From the NCBI RefSeq assembly GCF_026745355.1, contig NC_079203.1, positions 44,620,081 to 44,684,080 on the forward strand: DNA of 64,000 nucleotides. Reading direction: 5' to 3'. This DNA comes from Beta vulgaris subsp. vulgaris. Its lineage: Eukaryota > Streptophyta > Magnoliopsida > Caryophyllales > Amaranthaceae. The notes below the pieces were generated by a model. That model was not told the origin of the DNA and did no database searches. It saw nothing but the letters and a program-made list of their open reading frames with translations. A program made the position numbers and the translations under genes. Each line of letters opens with the position of its first letter. Within the stretch, counting starts at the first letter, position 1. Positions 48,801 through 60,202 of the stretch are shown here, piece after piece.

Positions 48801-51800
48801 AAGCTTCTTTCATTTGCTGCTGATTTACTCGTTTGATTTTTTATGATTTGGCATTTGACAACAGTTCGCTGCATGGAACTTCTGACTGGCAATAATCTTG
48901 ACAAGATCTTGTTTTTGTAGGATGGTCGCAAGATCACTGCTGGTGACTCTGCTCTTTTCAATCCCGTCCAAGACTCTCCACCTTTTGCAGGTTTAATTCG
49001 TTGTTGGACGTCTGGAAAAGAAAGTAACCTAAAGTTCTTTGTAACTTGGCTTTATTGACCTGCTGAAGTAGAAGGTCTGAAAGGCGCTGCACTTGAAGCT
49101 GCGCCAAACGAAGTTTTCTGCTCATTCCAAAGTGATGAGATTTCTGCTGCATCATTACTTCACCCGTGTAAAGTTGCATTTTTGCCTAAAGGTGTTGAAC
49201 TTCCCTGTGGGGTTTCTTCATTTGTGTGTCGGTGAGTTTATGACATTACAAGCAAGTGTTTGTGGTGGCTGACCGATCAGGACTTTATTGATGTAAGTTC
49301 CTGAAGTTGTCAATGTGGTTGAGTTGCTCTCTCTTATTTATTTATTTTCTTTTCCAGATCCTGCGTTTGCTTTTTCTTGATTTTGGCATTGAATGTGTCT
49401 TGGTTCATATTTACAGGAGCGGCAGGAAGAAGTAGATAGACTCTTGCATAAAACACACATAGAAATGCACGCATCAGCAGAACAGCAGCAAGGTCCCCGT
49501 TCTCCAAAACCAGTGAATGGTTCAACAGCGACATCACCTTTGAAACATAGTCCGGACAGTGTGCAGACTAGCAGCTCTAACCTCTCTTCTCACAGAAAGG
49601 GGAAAAAGAGAGAACGAGGTGATCAGTCTTTTCATGCCATCAAACGAGAGCGGTCCACAAGACCTGATGATGGGGACCCTGGTCAGCTGAGATCTCAAAG
49701 CACGTTTAACATGGAAATTTCTAAAATTACTGCGAAAGGAGGCCTTGTGGATTCTGAAGCTGTAGGGAGGCTGGTTCGACTCATGCAGCCTGAGAATTCT
49801 GAGATTAAGATAAACTTGACAGCGCGATCCATGCTCGCTGGTATTATAGCTGTTACAGAGAAGCTTGATTGCCTTAATCAGTTTGTTCAGCTTAAAGGTC
49901 TACATGTATTAAATGAATGGCTCCAGGAAGTTCACAATGATAAATTTGGTGATTCAGGAAATATTAAAAACAGTGATATATCTGTGGATGATTTCCTCCT
50001 GGTATTACTTCGTGCACTGGATAAGCTCCCTGTGAACCTTAATGCATTACAGGTGTGTAACATCGGCAAATCTGTCAACCATTTACGTTATTACAAAAAC
50101 TCCGAAATCCAGAAGAAAGCAAGGAGTTTGGTTGACACATGGAAGAAATGTGTCGAGGCTGAAATGAGTATCCATGTCGCAAAATCTGGCTCAAGTCAAG
50201 CTGTTCCATGGCCAGGCAGATCTCAGCATGACAGTTCTCATGGTGCGAGTAGGCACCCTAGTGGATCAGATGCAGCCATTAGGAGTTCTGTGACGCATCA
50301 CACTTCCTTAAAATCTGCTTCAATAAAACCCGTATCAGGGGATTCCATTTCCAAATCTTCTTCGCCACATCCTGGTGCAAGATCAACATTGTCACCTAGT
50401 TCAATAACTGATAACTATAAGGATGGACGGTCTAGGATAGATGCTAATGGTGGAAGCTCTGAGCATCAGGGAGTGGCAAGGGAGGATAAAAGCAGCAGTT
50501 CTAGCCAATCCCACACCAACAGTCAATGCTCTGGTGACCAGGCTAAAAATTTGGCTCCATCTGGAAGGGAAGACACTAGGAGCTCTACTGCTGCATCTAC
50601 GAGTTTGAATAAAACTGTAGGCAGTAGCTCCAAGCACTGTGTATCAGCTAACGGTCCATCTTCTGCTGTTCAGATAGAAACTGCATCAAATAGAAGCTCA
50701 TCCGTAGCCAGAAAGTCAGCTGTAGATAAGCTATCCCATAATGCAGTGGAAGCTTCTGTTCAAGAAAGCAACAATCATAAGCTTATTGTCAAGATTTCTA
50801 ACCGAGCTCGGGGTCCTGCACAAAGCATTAGTGGAGGCTGTATAGAGGATATTTCCTGCAGAAATAGCAGAGCATCGTCTCCTGCTCTTTCAGAGAAGCA
50901 CGACGTTACTGATGTTTCTATGAGGCGTAATAAACATGACTCTCACCAATCTCCTGAGGTTGATGGATCTTCAGCTTCTGCACACCAAAGAACGATTGAA
51001 ACTAGGAGATTACCTAATGTTACAAAAATTGCTTGTTCACCCTCAAGAACTGAGATCAAGTCTAGTAAAGTCTATGACTCTTCTTTCAGCTCCATGAATG
51101 CTTTAATTGAAAGCTGTGCTAAGTTCTCAGAAGCTACTGGGTCTGCGTTATCTGGAGATGATGTTGGGATGAATCTGCTTGCTAGTGTAGCTGCTGGAGA
51201 AATCTCAAAGTCTGGTATTATTTCACCTCTCTCTCCTCACAGAAATCTTAACTTGGCTGAAAACTCCAGTAGCAACCATGTTGACAGTCAAAAGCAGCTG
51301 CGTCATGAAGATGTCATTCAGCAAGGTCATCCAACTAATTTTGCTTTCGCTGACAATCATATCAATGTTGCATCTGCTGCAAAAGTTAATGAGGAAAGTA
51401 GTGAAGTGTGTGGTGTGGGTGGGAATCTACATCAAAGTGTTGAAGGGTGCTTGAAGAACAATGGGACATTGGACGAAAAAATAGGCACTGCATCTCCAAC
51501 TGTGTCTGTAGCAAGCACAACGGGGAGGAGCGTAGGTGATCTTGATGCTGAAACTACCAACGGAAAGGTTATAGTTGCCAAGAAAGAGAGTCAAAATGAT
51601 CTTTCAGTTGCAAGTCAGGGGCTTGTTGTTTCTTCGGACGCTGAATATAAGGTTAAGGTCACCTCTCTTGATGATGAAATTGAGAAAAAAGCTGACAAAG
51701 ATACTGCTTCATGCTATGCTTCGGATGGTGAGGATGAAAGTATTAATGTTAGTCGTGGGCTTCAACACAAAATCACATTGGAGCATAGTTCACTTGATGT

Positions 51801-53694
51801 ATCATTGCAATCTGATCCCACAGCTACAACTGAGATGGCAGTGGTGGTTTGCTCTGGTAAAAATGATCATTTGGCTGTTCTAAATTCAACTGAAATTAAA
51901 TCTGAAAAAACTGAGGATGTTGTGGACCTTGCCAGTCAGGCAGGCAATATGATATCAAAGAAAGAGTATGATACTTCTTCCGTACCTGAGAAACAAGGTG
52001 AACATGTAGTAATTTGTGCTGATGTAGATCCTGACAGAAGCTGCAAGGATCAGAACCCAGAAAACACAAAAGCTCCTGCACAGCGATTTGGCAGTTCAGC
52101 CTCACAAGTAAGCTCCTCTGCAGTTGCTTTGCTGGAAGCAGAATTACATTCAACTGCAGAAGTAACAAAGTCAACTACTGCATTGGAAGATAATAGTAAA
52201 GAGAATAGTGGATCTGTTGCAGAAAATGTTCTGTCATCTGCTTCCGGGTGTCCAAAAGTGGATAAAAAGCTCGGGTTTGACCTGAATGAAGGCTTTAATG
52301 TTGATGAGGGGAAGAATGTCGAGCATATCAACTCTGCTGCTGGTCCATGCCCAGATATGGTTTGTTCAGTCAGCCCCTTGCAAATCGCTATTTCCTCTGC
52401 ATCACGTGGTCTTCCAGCATCCGTTACTGTGGCTGCTGCAGCTAAGGGGCCATTTGTTCCAGCCGAGGACTTGCTGCGGAATAAGCAAGAATTCGGATGG
52501 AAAGGATCAGCTGCTACAAGTGCATTTCGTCCAGCTGAGCCCAGAAAAGTCATGGAGGTGCCTCTGGGTCCCATCAAAGCTCCTCTTCCTGATTCCCCTG
52601 CTTGCAAACCAGCTCGGTTTCCTTTGGATATTGACCTTAATGTGGCCGATGAAGGTTCTGGTCAGGAGTTTGATGTTAGAAATAATCCTGTATGTGTGAT
52701 GATGAATACAACATCTTCACGTAGCTCTGGAGGACTTGACCTTGATTTGAATAAAGTCGATGAAGCTCTCGATCTGTCCCACATGGGACGACACATGGCT
52801 AGCAATATTCAGAGAGCTGAAATTCCGACTCAGTATGGCAACCCATCAACATCAGATGTTTTTTCTAATGGTGCAACAAGTAGTAAGAGGGATTTTGATT
52901 TGAACAACGGGCCTGCAACTGAAGAAATACCTGTTGAGCAACTATTATCTAGTCAACATAACCGTGGCAACTTTCCGTTCCAACCACTGTTGGGGCCTAA
53001 AATTAATAGCTCTGATATAGGGAATTGCTTTTCTTGGTATCCTCCAGGAACCAGCTACTCAGTAAGTATGACACCATCAGCTTTACCCAATAGAGAAGGT
53101 TTTTCTATTGTAGGGGTAGGTGGTGGTCCCCAGCGTGTTGTGGGTGATCCAACCTCAGCCTTATCGTTTAATTCTGACGCATACAGGGGATCAGTGTTAT
53201 CATCTTCTCCTGCTTTGCCTTTCCATCCAGCCTCTTTTCAATATCCACTCTTGCAATATGGGACAGGTTTTCCTCTCCCGACATCAGCCCTGGCTGGTGG
53301 GTCATCTGGGTTCATGGACCCAACTGCTGGTGGGCGGATTTCTGCTATCCCTTCCCAGTTGGTTGGAAATGCAGCAGCAGTTCCATTCCAGTATCCTCAA
53401 GCATATGTTTTTTCTCGCTCTATTCCAGACGTTAGCAATAATAGTGTAATTGAAAGCAATCATAGGTGGGGAAAGCAAGGTCTAGATCTCAATTCCGGCC
53501 CAGGCGTTTCGGATGTGGAGGGTAGAGATGAGTCACTGCCAATTGTATCCAGACAGGTCTCCACCATCAATTCACAGTCCCTTGCAGAGGAGCAGGCGAG
53601 GATGTATAGCATGGGAGGCCCAGTGAAAAGGAAGGAGCCTGAGGCAGGTTGGAATTTGGATAACCTTAACTTTAAGCAATCGTCTTGGCGATAG
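39814..53694 (+). CDS. SUO: SUO-like gene, copy B: BAH exon broken by two stops, long last exon intact
   Basis: Exons by alignment to copy A: 39814-39927 (38 codons, [10 protein letters not shown]..), 48921-49292 (124 codons, BAH) and 49417-53694 (1,425 codons plus stop). All splice borders are canonical and phase 0. The BAH exon has TGA at codon 46 (49056-49058) and codon 105 (49233-49235), so full-length translation stops after 83 residues. The last exon is fully open and keeps the TFIIS N-terminal domain ([33 protein letters not shown]), GWK and WGK, and the DLN motifs, including the two DLNxxP sites. Because exon 2 is a multiple of three, skipping it would join exons 1 and 3 in frame (1,463 residues, no BAH). 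Alternatives are internal initiation within exon 3 or an early pseudogene. The start codon context differs from copy A (MCV instead of MHG). Intron 1 (9 kb) holds a copia element. Confidence 0.75.
40488..41308 (-). repeat. 3' LTR of the copia element
   Basis: 821 bp, near identical to the other LTR. It lacks 19 nt present near 46477-46495 of the 5' LTR and has a small indel near 41270. It ends flush with the TGTGA target duplication at 40483-40487. Confidence 0.95.
41413..41860. mobile_element. Nested small insertion in the copia RNase H end, 9-10 bp target duplication, palindromic GC-rich ends
   Basis: TCAGAACCA occurs at 41404-41412 and again at 41861-41869 (10 bp if the preceding G is included). 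Between them is about 448 bp that does not belong to copia; removing it with one duplication copy restores the usual C-terminal coding context. The insert has GC-rich flanks full of ccgttccgt/acggaac words, including a perfect 28-bp palindrome at 41438-41465, around an AT-rich core (41590-41750). A 9-10 bp duplication points to a Mutator-like origin, but classic long inverted ends are not obvious. Confidence 0.7.
41871..45787 (-). pseudogene. Copia gag-pol, three frameshifts, altered protease site and interrupted 3' end
   Basis: In order on the minus strand: gag from ATG 45787, zinc knuckle ([14 protein letters not shown]) near 45085-45045, protease (the catalytic Asp-Ser-Gly reads Asp-Ser-Arg, Arg codon 44861-44863), integrase zinc region near 44490-44350, integrase DDE core ([24 protein letters not shown]) about 44250-44000, reverse transcriptase from 43322 with YVDD near 42750, and RNase H to about 41875. 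The reading frame breaks near 43635, near 43331 (run of T) and near 43060, and the last codons of RNase H are cut off by a nested insertion. The Gly-to-Arg change fits a single G to A. The element is therefore not autonomous as sequenced. The homopolymer-type breaks could partly be assembly errors. Confidence 0.85.
45830..46672 (-). repeat. 5' LTR of the copia element
   Basis: 843 bp, bounded by TG..CA and the TGTGA target duplication at 46673-46677. It should contain the element promoter firing on the minus strand, that is antisense to SUO copy B intron 1. Confidence 0.95.
46678..48400 (+). other. Remainder of intron 1, SUO copy B
   Basis: Intronic sequence downstream of the copia insertion with no further gene or clear transposon. 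It is A-rich near 47690-47800. Confidence 0.5.
48401..48578 (+). mobile_element. SINE-like retroposon
   Basis: 178 bp flanked by the direct repeat tcatgaagat (48391-48400 and 48579-48588). It contains a tRNA-type B-box-like word (ggtttgattcg, near 48459) and an upstream candidate A box (aggtaggaggt). No coding sequence. The 10-bp repeat and promoter-like box support a SINE, but the 3' tail is not typical. Confidence 0.4.
48921..49292 (+). pseudogene. BAH exon of SUO copy B with two in-frame TGA codons
   Basis: It has the same length as the copy A exon (372 bp) with no indels and intact splice sites (ttgtag before, gtaagt after). Codon 46 is TGA where copy A has CGA (Arg of WLYRP), and codon 105 is TGA where copy A has CGA (second Arg of CRRVYD). 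Both are C to T changes at a CpG, as expected from deamination of methylated cytosine. Many amino-acid changes lie around them, including LRV to FFV and KLPKG to EGLKG, which suggests relaxed constraint on this domain. Confidence 0.9.
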
Positions 53695-56490
53695 ATTCAC
53701 ATGGTGCTACCATATAGTGACCCTTGAAAATGGAAGTTGTTTTCGCTATGTAAGTCTCCTTTCTGATATCTGTACAACATTGTGTGTGCTTGATTAGTGT
53801 GAAGTATGTTCTGGCAAACTATCTTTCACCCTTTTTAGTTTCTACTTTGTTTTCTTCAAATCTTTGCCTATTGCATTTTGTATCGTGTCCATGTTATAAT
53901 TGATTTGTGAAATCATCATTCCTCAGTAAACAGACTGGCATATGTGTGGATACTTGAAGGATACTTGATCCTCTGATATTTATGATTTGAGACATACATT
54001 ATATGGAAGGTAATGTGAGGCTGATTGTGTGATCTTAGTACATTACACTTGAGTTTGTAGTGAGCATTTGGTACTTTTATGAAAGATACATTGCCTTGCT
54101 TAAAGGGTGCTTTTGCCGTGTGGGAATTGCATTAAGTTCTTGGTGCCTTGCCATAAAAAGGTATCCCATGTAGTTCCCCATCCTTAAAACTTTACGTCTC
54201 TGGAAGGTTGAAACTCCCAACAAGATTTTAACACCCTTCATGACCTGCACCAAAAATTAGAGTGAACAAGTCACTCACACGTGGATATATTATAAGTTAT
54301 AACCAAAGGCTTTGTGTATTTGCAAATGAGGTTTTTAAGTTTATGATGGTCAGCAATAGAGACTGTGGACGGATGTCGGATTTTGAGGTTAGAAACTCTG
54401 CAGTGATTTACCTTGCAAAGTTACAAACCAATTGTGAAAGTTACCCCAGCCTGCCAAATTTTATCCCTTTTTTCCCTAAACAAATAACATAAATTTTATC
54501 CTTCCTTTTCTATCTAATCTACACGCTTTCTTTGTCCGTTTCTTATAACCTACACATTATTTTCTATTTTTTGGATGTCCTGTTTACTTTCTCCTCCTTT
54601 TCCACTCATGTGGTCTAGTTTTTAATTTAAAAATCTACCTTAAAATTCCTCTTGACCTTTTTAGTTTCTCTCTCTCACTTTTCCCATTTCTCTCTCCACC
54701 TTTCTAGTTTCTCTCAGTTTTGGACTTCCTCCTCGGTTCTCCCCCAAAGTAAATTAAAAGCAAAATGGAGGGAGTACTGTAGTAAGCTTTAGTTGGCTAT
54801 TTGTTTTAGCAACTTAATTTTACGAATTTTAGGCGTTGGCTTGAAATTCGCTAGTTCTGTCAGTGTCGTGAACAGATTTGGTGTTGGCCAAGTGGTCAAT
54901 TAGTGCAGGAGTTTGCTTGTCTTGCTCTGTATTGCCTTTTTTTGTTGTTGTTGTTGTTGTTGTATGAGTTATCGTTCCTCTTGTTCTAGTAATGGCTGTC
55001 AATCTATGATTTGAAATATACTTATGTGTTATGTCATTAAAAGCACTCAAAAGTTATGGTTCCGGAGTACTGACAACTGAGTCCATTTTTTGATTTTCAA
55101 AATAAAACTTGTTTTACCTGATTTCTTAAGTAACTCTTTTGTTTCTTGTACAAGTCTTTTGTTTGTTTTGTGAAACCTGCATCACCTAATTTTAGTCTTT
55201 CATGTTTTTTATTTTGTGTTCCAGTTTGTAGAAGATGGATGAAGGCCAACTACCAAGAAGTGATCATCTAACTCTCTTCACAAAAGGATGGGCGGTAAGT
55301 GAGTATACTGATGTGTTCATAAGTCTCCGATCCCCATCTCCTTTTGTAATAAATAAGCTTAATTAAAATAGAAAAATAAATAAATCATGTTGGGGGCTTT
55401 GCTATTTATGCTGTGAATCTATTCTTGGGTCCGCTTTTGGTTAGTTGTCCTGTCTGTAGATAGCTGACACTGTTGAGTCTAATACCTGTTATCCAAAGCC
55501 TCAATAGCTTCGATACCATCCGTTTCTTTTCAACCTCCCAGCAATGGATGTTGATGGTCTTTATCGATATAAACAGAAGTATTTGTATGCGCTTTTTTTT
55601 ATAATTTATCCATTCTTTCCAGTATTGTTCATTCTTACTACATAGGATTTGTCTTTGTGCCTATAAAAATATTCTCTTACCTTACTAATGATAGTCACAG
55701 GTTAGGAGTTTTGTTGCTGATCCCCCTTCCATAAACATGTAAAAATATGGCATCTAAAGCGAAAATTTTGATCGTATATCACTGTGGTGGGTTTTTCTGG
55801 TTGATTCATTCCTGCATTTCCTCCCTCTCACTAATTGTTAAAATGTGCTCTCCCATGCCTGAAGTTTTGGTTTTGTTTTACTCATCGTATTTTTTCCGAG
55901 TAAAATGCACTTTATTTATTAGATCTGCTACCTTCTGTTGAGCAGCCATGCTGAGTTGCAGAAGCTGACTCCAGTAACCATACCAAATGAGAGTGAGGGA
56001 TTTATAACATCTCTCCTAGTTCCAAGAGGTCTTGGGATCGATTCTCATTCTTGGCAACGGGATCCCCTTTACTCCCCCTAATTTGTCAAGGTTTCTCCTT
56101 ACCCAAAAAGAAAGTAACCATACCAAATGCGTTTTTGTAAAATGCTGCTTTTTATGTGAATACTTCCTTTCCTGCTCTTTGGAAGGAGGTGCGGATTAAA
56201 TTTCTGTATTTTAACGGCAATTACCTTGTGGGTTACGGCTTCATTGCGTTTAGTTTGGTTTTTGCTGTTCAAATTACTGTACTCTCCTTCCCCTTTGGCC
56301 CCTGTATAGCAACTGTATCATACTGTCGACATAATGGCCCGGTTTCTTGTATATTTTGCTGCTGCCATGGCTTTGGCCTTCCGATATTAGTGGTGCCACT
56401 TGCATCTTGCTTTCATGTTCTCTTGTTGCCCTCTACGGTTGGGCAGCAGAAATGGTGCATACATAGAGTTGAGAGCATCTGTATCGTATT
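53695..56490 (+). other. 3' UTR of SUO copy B with two introns
   Basis: The donor gtaagtctcc lies 55 nt after the stop (53750). An acceptor at 55224 opens a 70-nt exon (55225-55294) ending at a gtaagt donor, matching copy A in position and length. Similarity to copy A continues to about 56480. Between 54530 and 54780 an inserted-looking segment ends in ggagggagtac, resembling a degraded Stowaway terminus. Frames such as 56156-56500 are UTR sequence, also present in diverged form in copy A. Confidence 0.6.
55990..56112 (+). mobile_element. SINE inserted in the 3' UTR region of SUO copy B, with 17-bp target duplication
   Basis: The 17-bp sequence agtaaccataccaaatg occurs at 55973-55989 and 56113-56129. 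Between them, 123 bp include a tRNA-type B box (gggatcgattc) and an A-rich 3' end (acccaaaaagaa). Copy A has the empty site (one version of the 17-mer, near 20105-20090 on the minus strand), so the insertion came after the gene duplication. Confidence 0.85.
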
Positions 56491-57284
56491 GGTTGCTTGA
56501 ATTGCTTTGATTTCACTTTTCCTTACTGGTGTTTAAGCTTTAAGGTAAATGGACAGGTTAGTCTAAATAGATTAAATCTAATAAGCCGAGCTTTTTCGCT
56601 TACTGGTGCTCTAGTTTATTACATAATTTGTCTGTTTACATTTCGTATCTCTTTTTTTTAGTCTCTGTATTTAACTCACATGCTGTAAGTAAAAAAGAAC
56701 GAAGGAAGTACATTTAACTCTTATTTGCATTAGTTTCAATGCTTCGAGTTTCATGCTTATGAAAGCATAACTTTGAGTTTAATATCTTAATCATCTATTA
56801 GTGAAAATTTTGGATAGTTGACACGAGATGGTATGATACAAATATACAATTACAAAGACAAACCACTGTTATATGGGTGGACTTTAATTTTCTTTGAACA
56901 AGTCTGTAAGTCATACATCTATTATTAAGAGTATCATACCAAATGCTACTACTGCAGATAACTTGGCGCAACACTATAGTACCCTCTTAACTTCAACATT
57001 TTAATCAACCGCAATTTGTGATACATATAACTTCCATGTTTCAATAACCCCATTCCGTAATGATAATTCAAAGAGATAAAAGGAATGAGAAGGAAGCAAA
57101 GAAATTTGTTTAGATCAGAAAAAAGGAGAGTTATTTTTTTATGGAGATGGTGCAATTTTTTTTTGAAAAAAGAGAGTAACCCTAGATCTAATGTATAAAC
57201 TAAGAGAAGGAGATTAAAGGTAGATCGAATGTACTGTATGAGGGGAAGTTTTCTAAAGCATGCAATTCAATATTATAAATAGTA
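56491..57284. other. Intergenic, no gene recognised
   Basis: AT-rich sequence between the SUO 3' flank and foldback 4. No supported coding or repeat structure. Confidence 0.4.
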
Positions 57285-57811
57285 GGGAAATGTCACTTGG
57301 TACCATTTATTTTGGGCTTTTTCATTTGGTATCCAATTTTGTTTTGTATTTTATATGGTACCACTATAATTCGGATTTATTCTATATTATAATATTATGT
57401 TAAACAAAACATGAATTTGGGAGTTAAATAGGGTTATGGGTTTGTTTAATTTTGTGTAATAAGGTTTTGAGAGTCATTTTTGTCCTTAACGACCAAATTC
57501 AAAATTCAATTGCGTAAAAGAAACAAGTAGGCATTTCCTGACACATAAAATGAGGTTCTCGCCGTTTTTCTCCGATTTCGACTTAATAATTTTGACCTAT
57601 AAGAGCCAAAATGGCTCCCGCTTTTCTCAACGCACAACGCACGTAAATGAAACAAACTACTAACTCCATTTAACCTAAAACTAATGTTTTATCTAACGAA
57701 ATGTTACGATATTGAATAAATTCAAACTACAGTGGTATCATATGCAATAAAAAAGAAATTGGGTATCAAATGGAAAAGCTCAAAGTATAGTGGTACCAAG
57801 TGAAATTTATC
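57285..57811. mobile_element. Foldback element 4, Mutator-like, with 9-bp target duplication
   Basis: A perfect TAAATAGTA duplication (57276-57284 and 57812-57820) flanks inverted arms of about 110 bp: GGGAAATGTCACTTGG on the left, and GATAAATTTCACTTGG read inward from the right. Arms share ggtaccact, gggtatcaaatgg/ttggtatcc and related words. The architecture is the same as in foldbacks 2 and 3, but the arm sequence is different and lacks the inner gtcaacgccgg motif. No coding. Confidence 0.85.
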
Positions 57812-57880
57812 TAAATAGTAATTATTACTGGGCATTTCGTTATTTCTAATGATAATATATAAGTTTGGGCTTATTATTTA

Positions 57881-58168
57881 GAGCATCTTTAATGACAAGC
57901 TGATTGCCAATGTAGCTTGTTATGTCACATAAGATTTCCACCCTATTTTTATTTCTAGCTAACCATTATCAATGGTTAACTACAACTTTTCTTTTAAAGA
58001 GGTCCCACTTGTCATTATTGAGCACTTTTTCAGTAATATTAGGTTTGCTTTTGGCAGATTTTCCCCGAGTTAGAATTATTTGAGTAAATTTGTATCCAAT
58101 GGTAAAGCTAGTAGCTAGAGACTTCTAACAATTGTAAAAGTCCCTAGCTACAATGATTGGAAGTGCTC
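57881..58168. mobile_element. Tourist/Harbinger-like MITE with TTA target duplication
   Basis: Ends gagcatctttaatg and (right, read inward) gagcacttccaatcat, flanked by TTA on both sides (57878-57880, 58169-58171). Size 288 bp, no coding sequence. The 3-bp TTA duplication fits PIF/Harbinger-derived MITEs. Confidence 0.65.
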
Positions 58169-58712
58169 TTAGAGATGAGGGTGGACGTACTAATTCATAG
58201 TTTTGTCTTTGTTGCTCAATTTGCAACACTCCTCCTTTTTAGGGTTGAGATAACAATTGTTAAGCTTTTACAAAACTTTGCGTTCATGAACTTGTTTAGG
58301 GTTCATACGTTAAAATAGATGAAAGCTGTAATTTCATCTGTTGCATAAAAGAACAAATCTAACACAATACCCATTAGTAAAAGAAACGTTCCTAATTTTT
58401 TTTTTTAAAATAGAACATCTGTAATCTACACATATAATTCCTTCTACTCCGTCAGTTTGTCTCTTCTCTTCAGTTACACAAGATTATTTACATATATAAT
58501 TTCTTCTACTCCATCAGCCCGTATCTTCTCTTGAGTTACACAAGATTAAGTATATATGACGATCTTACATAAGACTTACTTGAGGAAAAACATTAATTAC
58601 CTATAACAAAAATGTAGACAAATAATCGCCATATTATAATAATTGAATAAGTATGCAACTACCACAAAAATTATATAGTTGTTTCATTATAACTTGTAAG
58701 TTTACCAAGTAA

Positions 58713-58983
58713 TACCCCCATTTTTGTTTAATCTACACGGTTTGATTTGTGGTGTAAGAGATGAGAGGAATCCTAAAAAGTGAGGAGTAAGAAGTACAAG
58801 TAAAGAATAGAGGCGAGAGAAATATGAGGTAGGTGGAGAGTTTGAAATGGGTTAATTTATTTGGTGAGGGACGACCCGAGAGGACAAAAGTGGGGAATAT
58901 TGATTGGACATTTTAATAATGTGAATTAAAAAGGAACGACCCGGAAAGAAATGTGCGTAGATTAAAAAGGAACGGAGGTAGTA
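58713..58983. mobile_element. Stowaway-like MITE
   Basis: Ends TACCCCCATTTTTGTTTAATC and (right, read inward) TACTACCTCCGTTCC are TA-bounded inverted repeats; both arms contain taatctacac. About 270 bp with a purine-rich middle. Confidence 0.65.
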
Positions 58984-60202
58984 TACAAAAGTCCATATAG
59001 TATTTTTATGTAGCAGCAGTAGCATACTAGCATAGTTGATTATTTGGAAATATCAAGGAAATACAATTGCTCTGTTCTACCCAATTTATTACATCCTTCT
59101 CATGCAACAAAATCAAGTACATAAAATAATTCATGATTTATATCTTGAATTTAGGATCAATACAATATTTTCATTAAATCAATTTCACATACTTTTATTT
59201 TGACTTGAATTAAAAAATGATCGGCTGTGAATACATTTTGGTGAAGCAAAAAACTCATAAAATCATAAATTCTACTAAAACAAAAGGAGTTTAAATTTTT
59301 ACCCCAGATAAGGGAGTGGAATGAATTGGTAGAAATATATTTCTTCTATTCGTTTTCAAGTCTCTCCAATATGATTATATGAAATGCAAATCAGTGTTAC
59401 CCTTTTATCTTTCAATACACTTTCTCATATCTATTATGAGGTACTTAATTTTTAGAAAGATTTGCATCTAAAATCTTATCTTAATATTTTTTTCTCTTAA
59501 TCCACAATATAACTTCTTTCTCTCTCCGTACATCTTCTCTATTTGATCACCCTAATTAAATACCTACACTCTCACATAACAACTCTGTTAGCACAAGTTA
59601 TTCTTTTATGTGTCCCTGTCCTTTCTCACCAATACTTTTTATTCATGCAATCATGCCAACCCCTTATTCTAAATAAAAATTAACGTCATTATAAGTCTTA
59701 CACCTCCATGATTCACACAAAATATCATAAAATTTAGTTTCATTTCAAAAATCTTGCAAAAATAATTACACATAAACTTCAATAATAATAATAGCAAAAT
59801 AGAGTACGCTACAATCTTATTATTTCAATTTTAGTTTGTTCTTTAATCTAATTTTAAAACTTCATTATAAAATTAGTTTTCGTCAATGAACAAAATGTAC
59901 GACACCTAACAAATCGATTTTAACATTTATCGGTTTTTTATACGAAATGAGCTACGAAGACAATACAAAATACAAAGAAAGAAGAAGGATTCGAACATGT
60001 AACCTAACATGTGCTAGGCACTAGTCGAATCCTTGAAACTTGAAAGAAAAGAACTAAAGAACACTGGTAAACTGGTAATAGGTGAAGAAAGTTCAGATTG
60101 CGGCATTTCCTACTGAAGAAAGTTCAGGACATTCCCAGATTGCGGCATTTCTTACTTCTTCTGTTCTTCAACTTGTTCAAAAATCCACAAAACTTTCTTC
60201 CA
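58984..60202 (+). other. Upstream region of the cereblon gene
   Basis: AT-rich, with an antisense tRNA-like B-box word (ggattcgaac, near 59988). Just before the start codon, 60086-60148 holds a short direct repeat of gaagaaagttcag and agattgcggcatttc. No separate gene is seen. Confidence 0.45.

Noticed and set aside
56156..56500. 114-codon forward frame
   Set aside because: The region aligns with the non-coding 3' flank of SUO copy A, where the frame is not kept.
59985..60050. Possible tRNA-like sequence upstream of cereblon
   Set aside because: Only a B-box-like word is present; no cloverleaf can be drawn, so at most it is a SINE relic.
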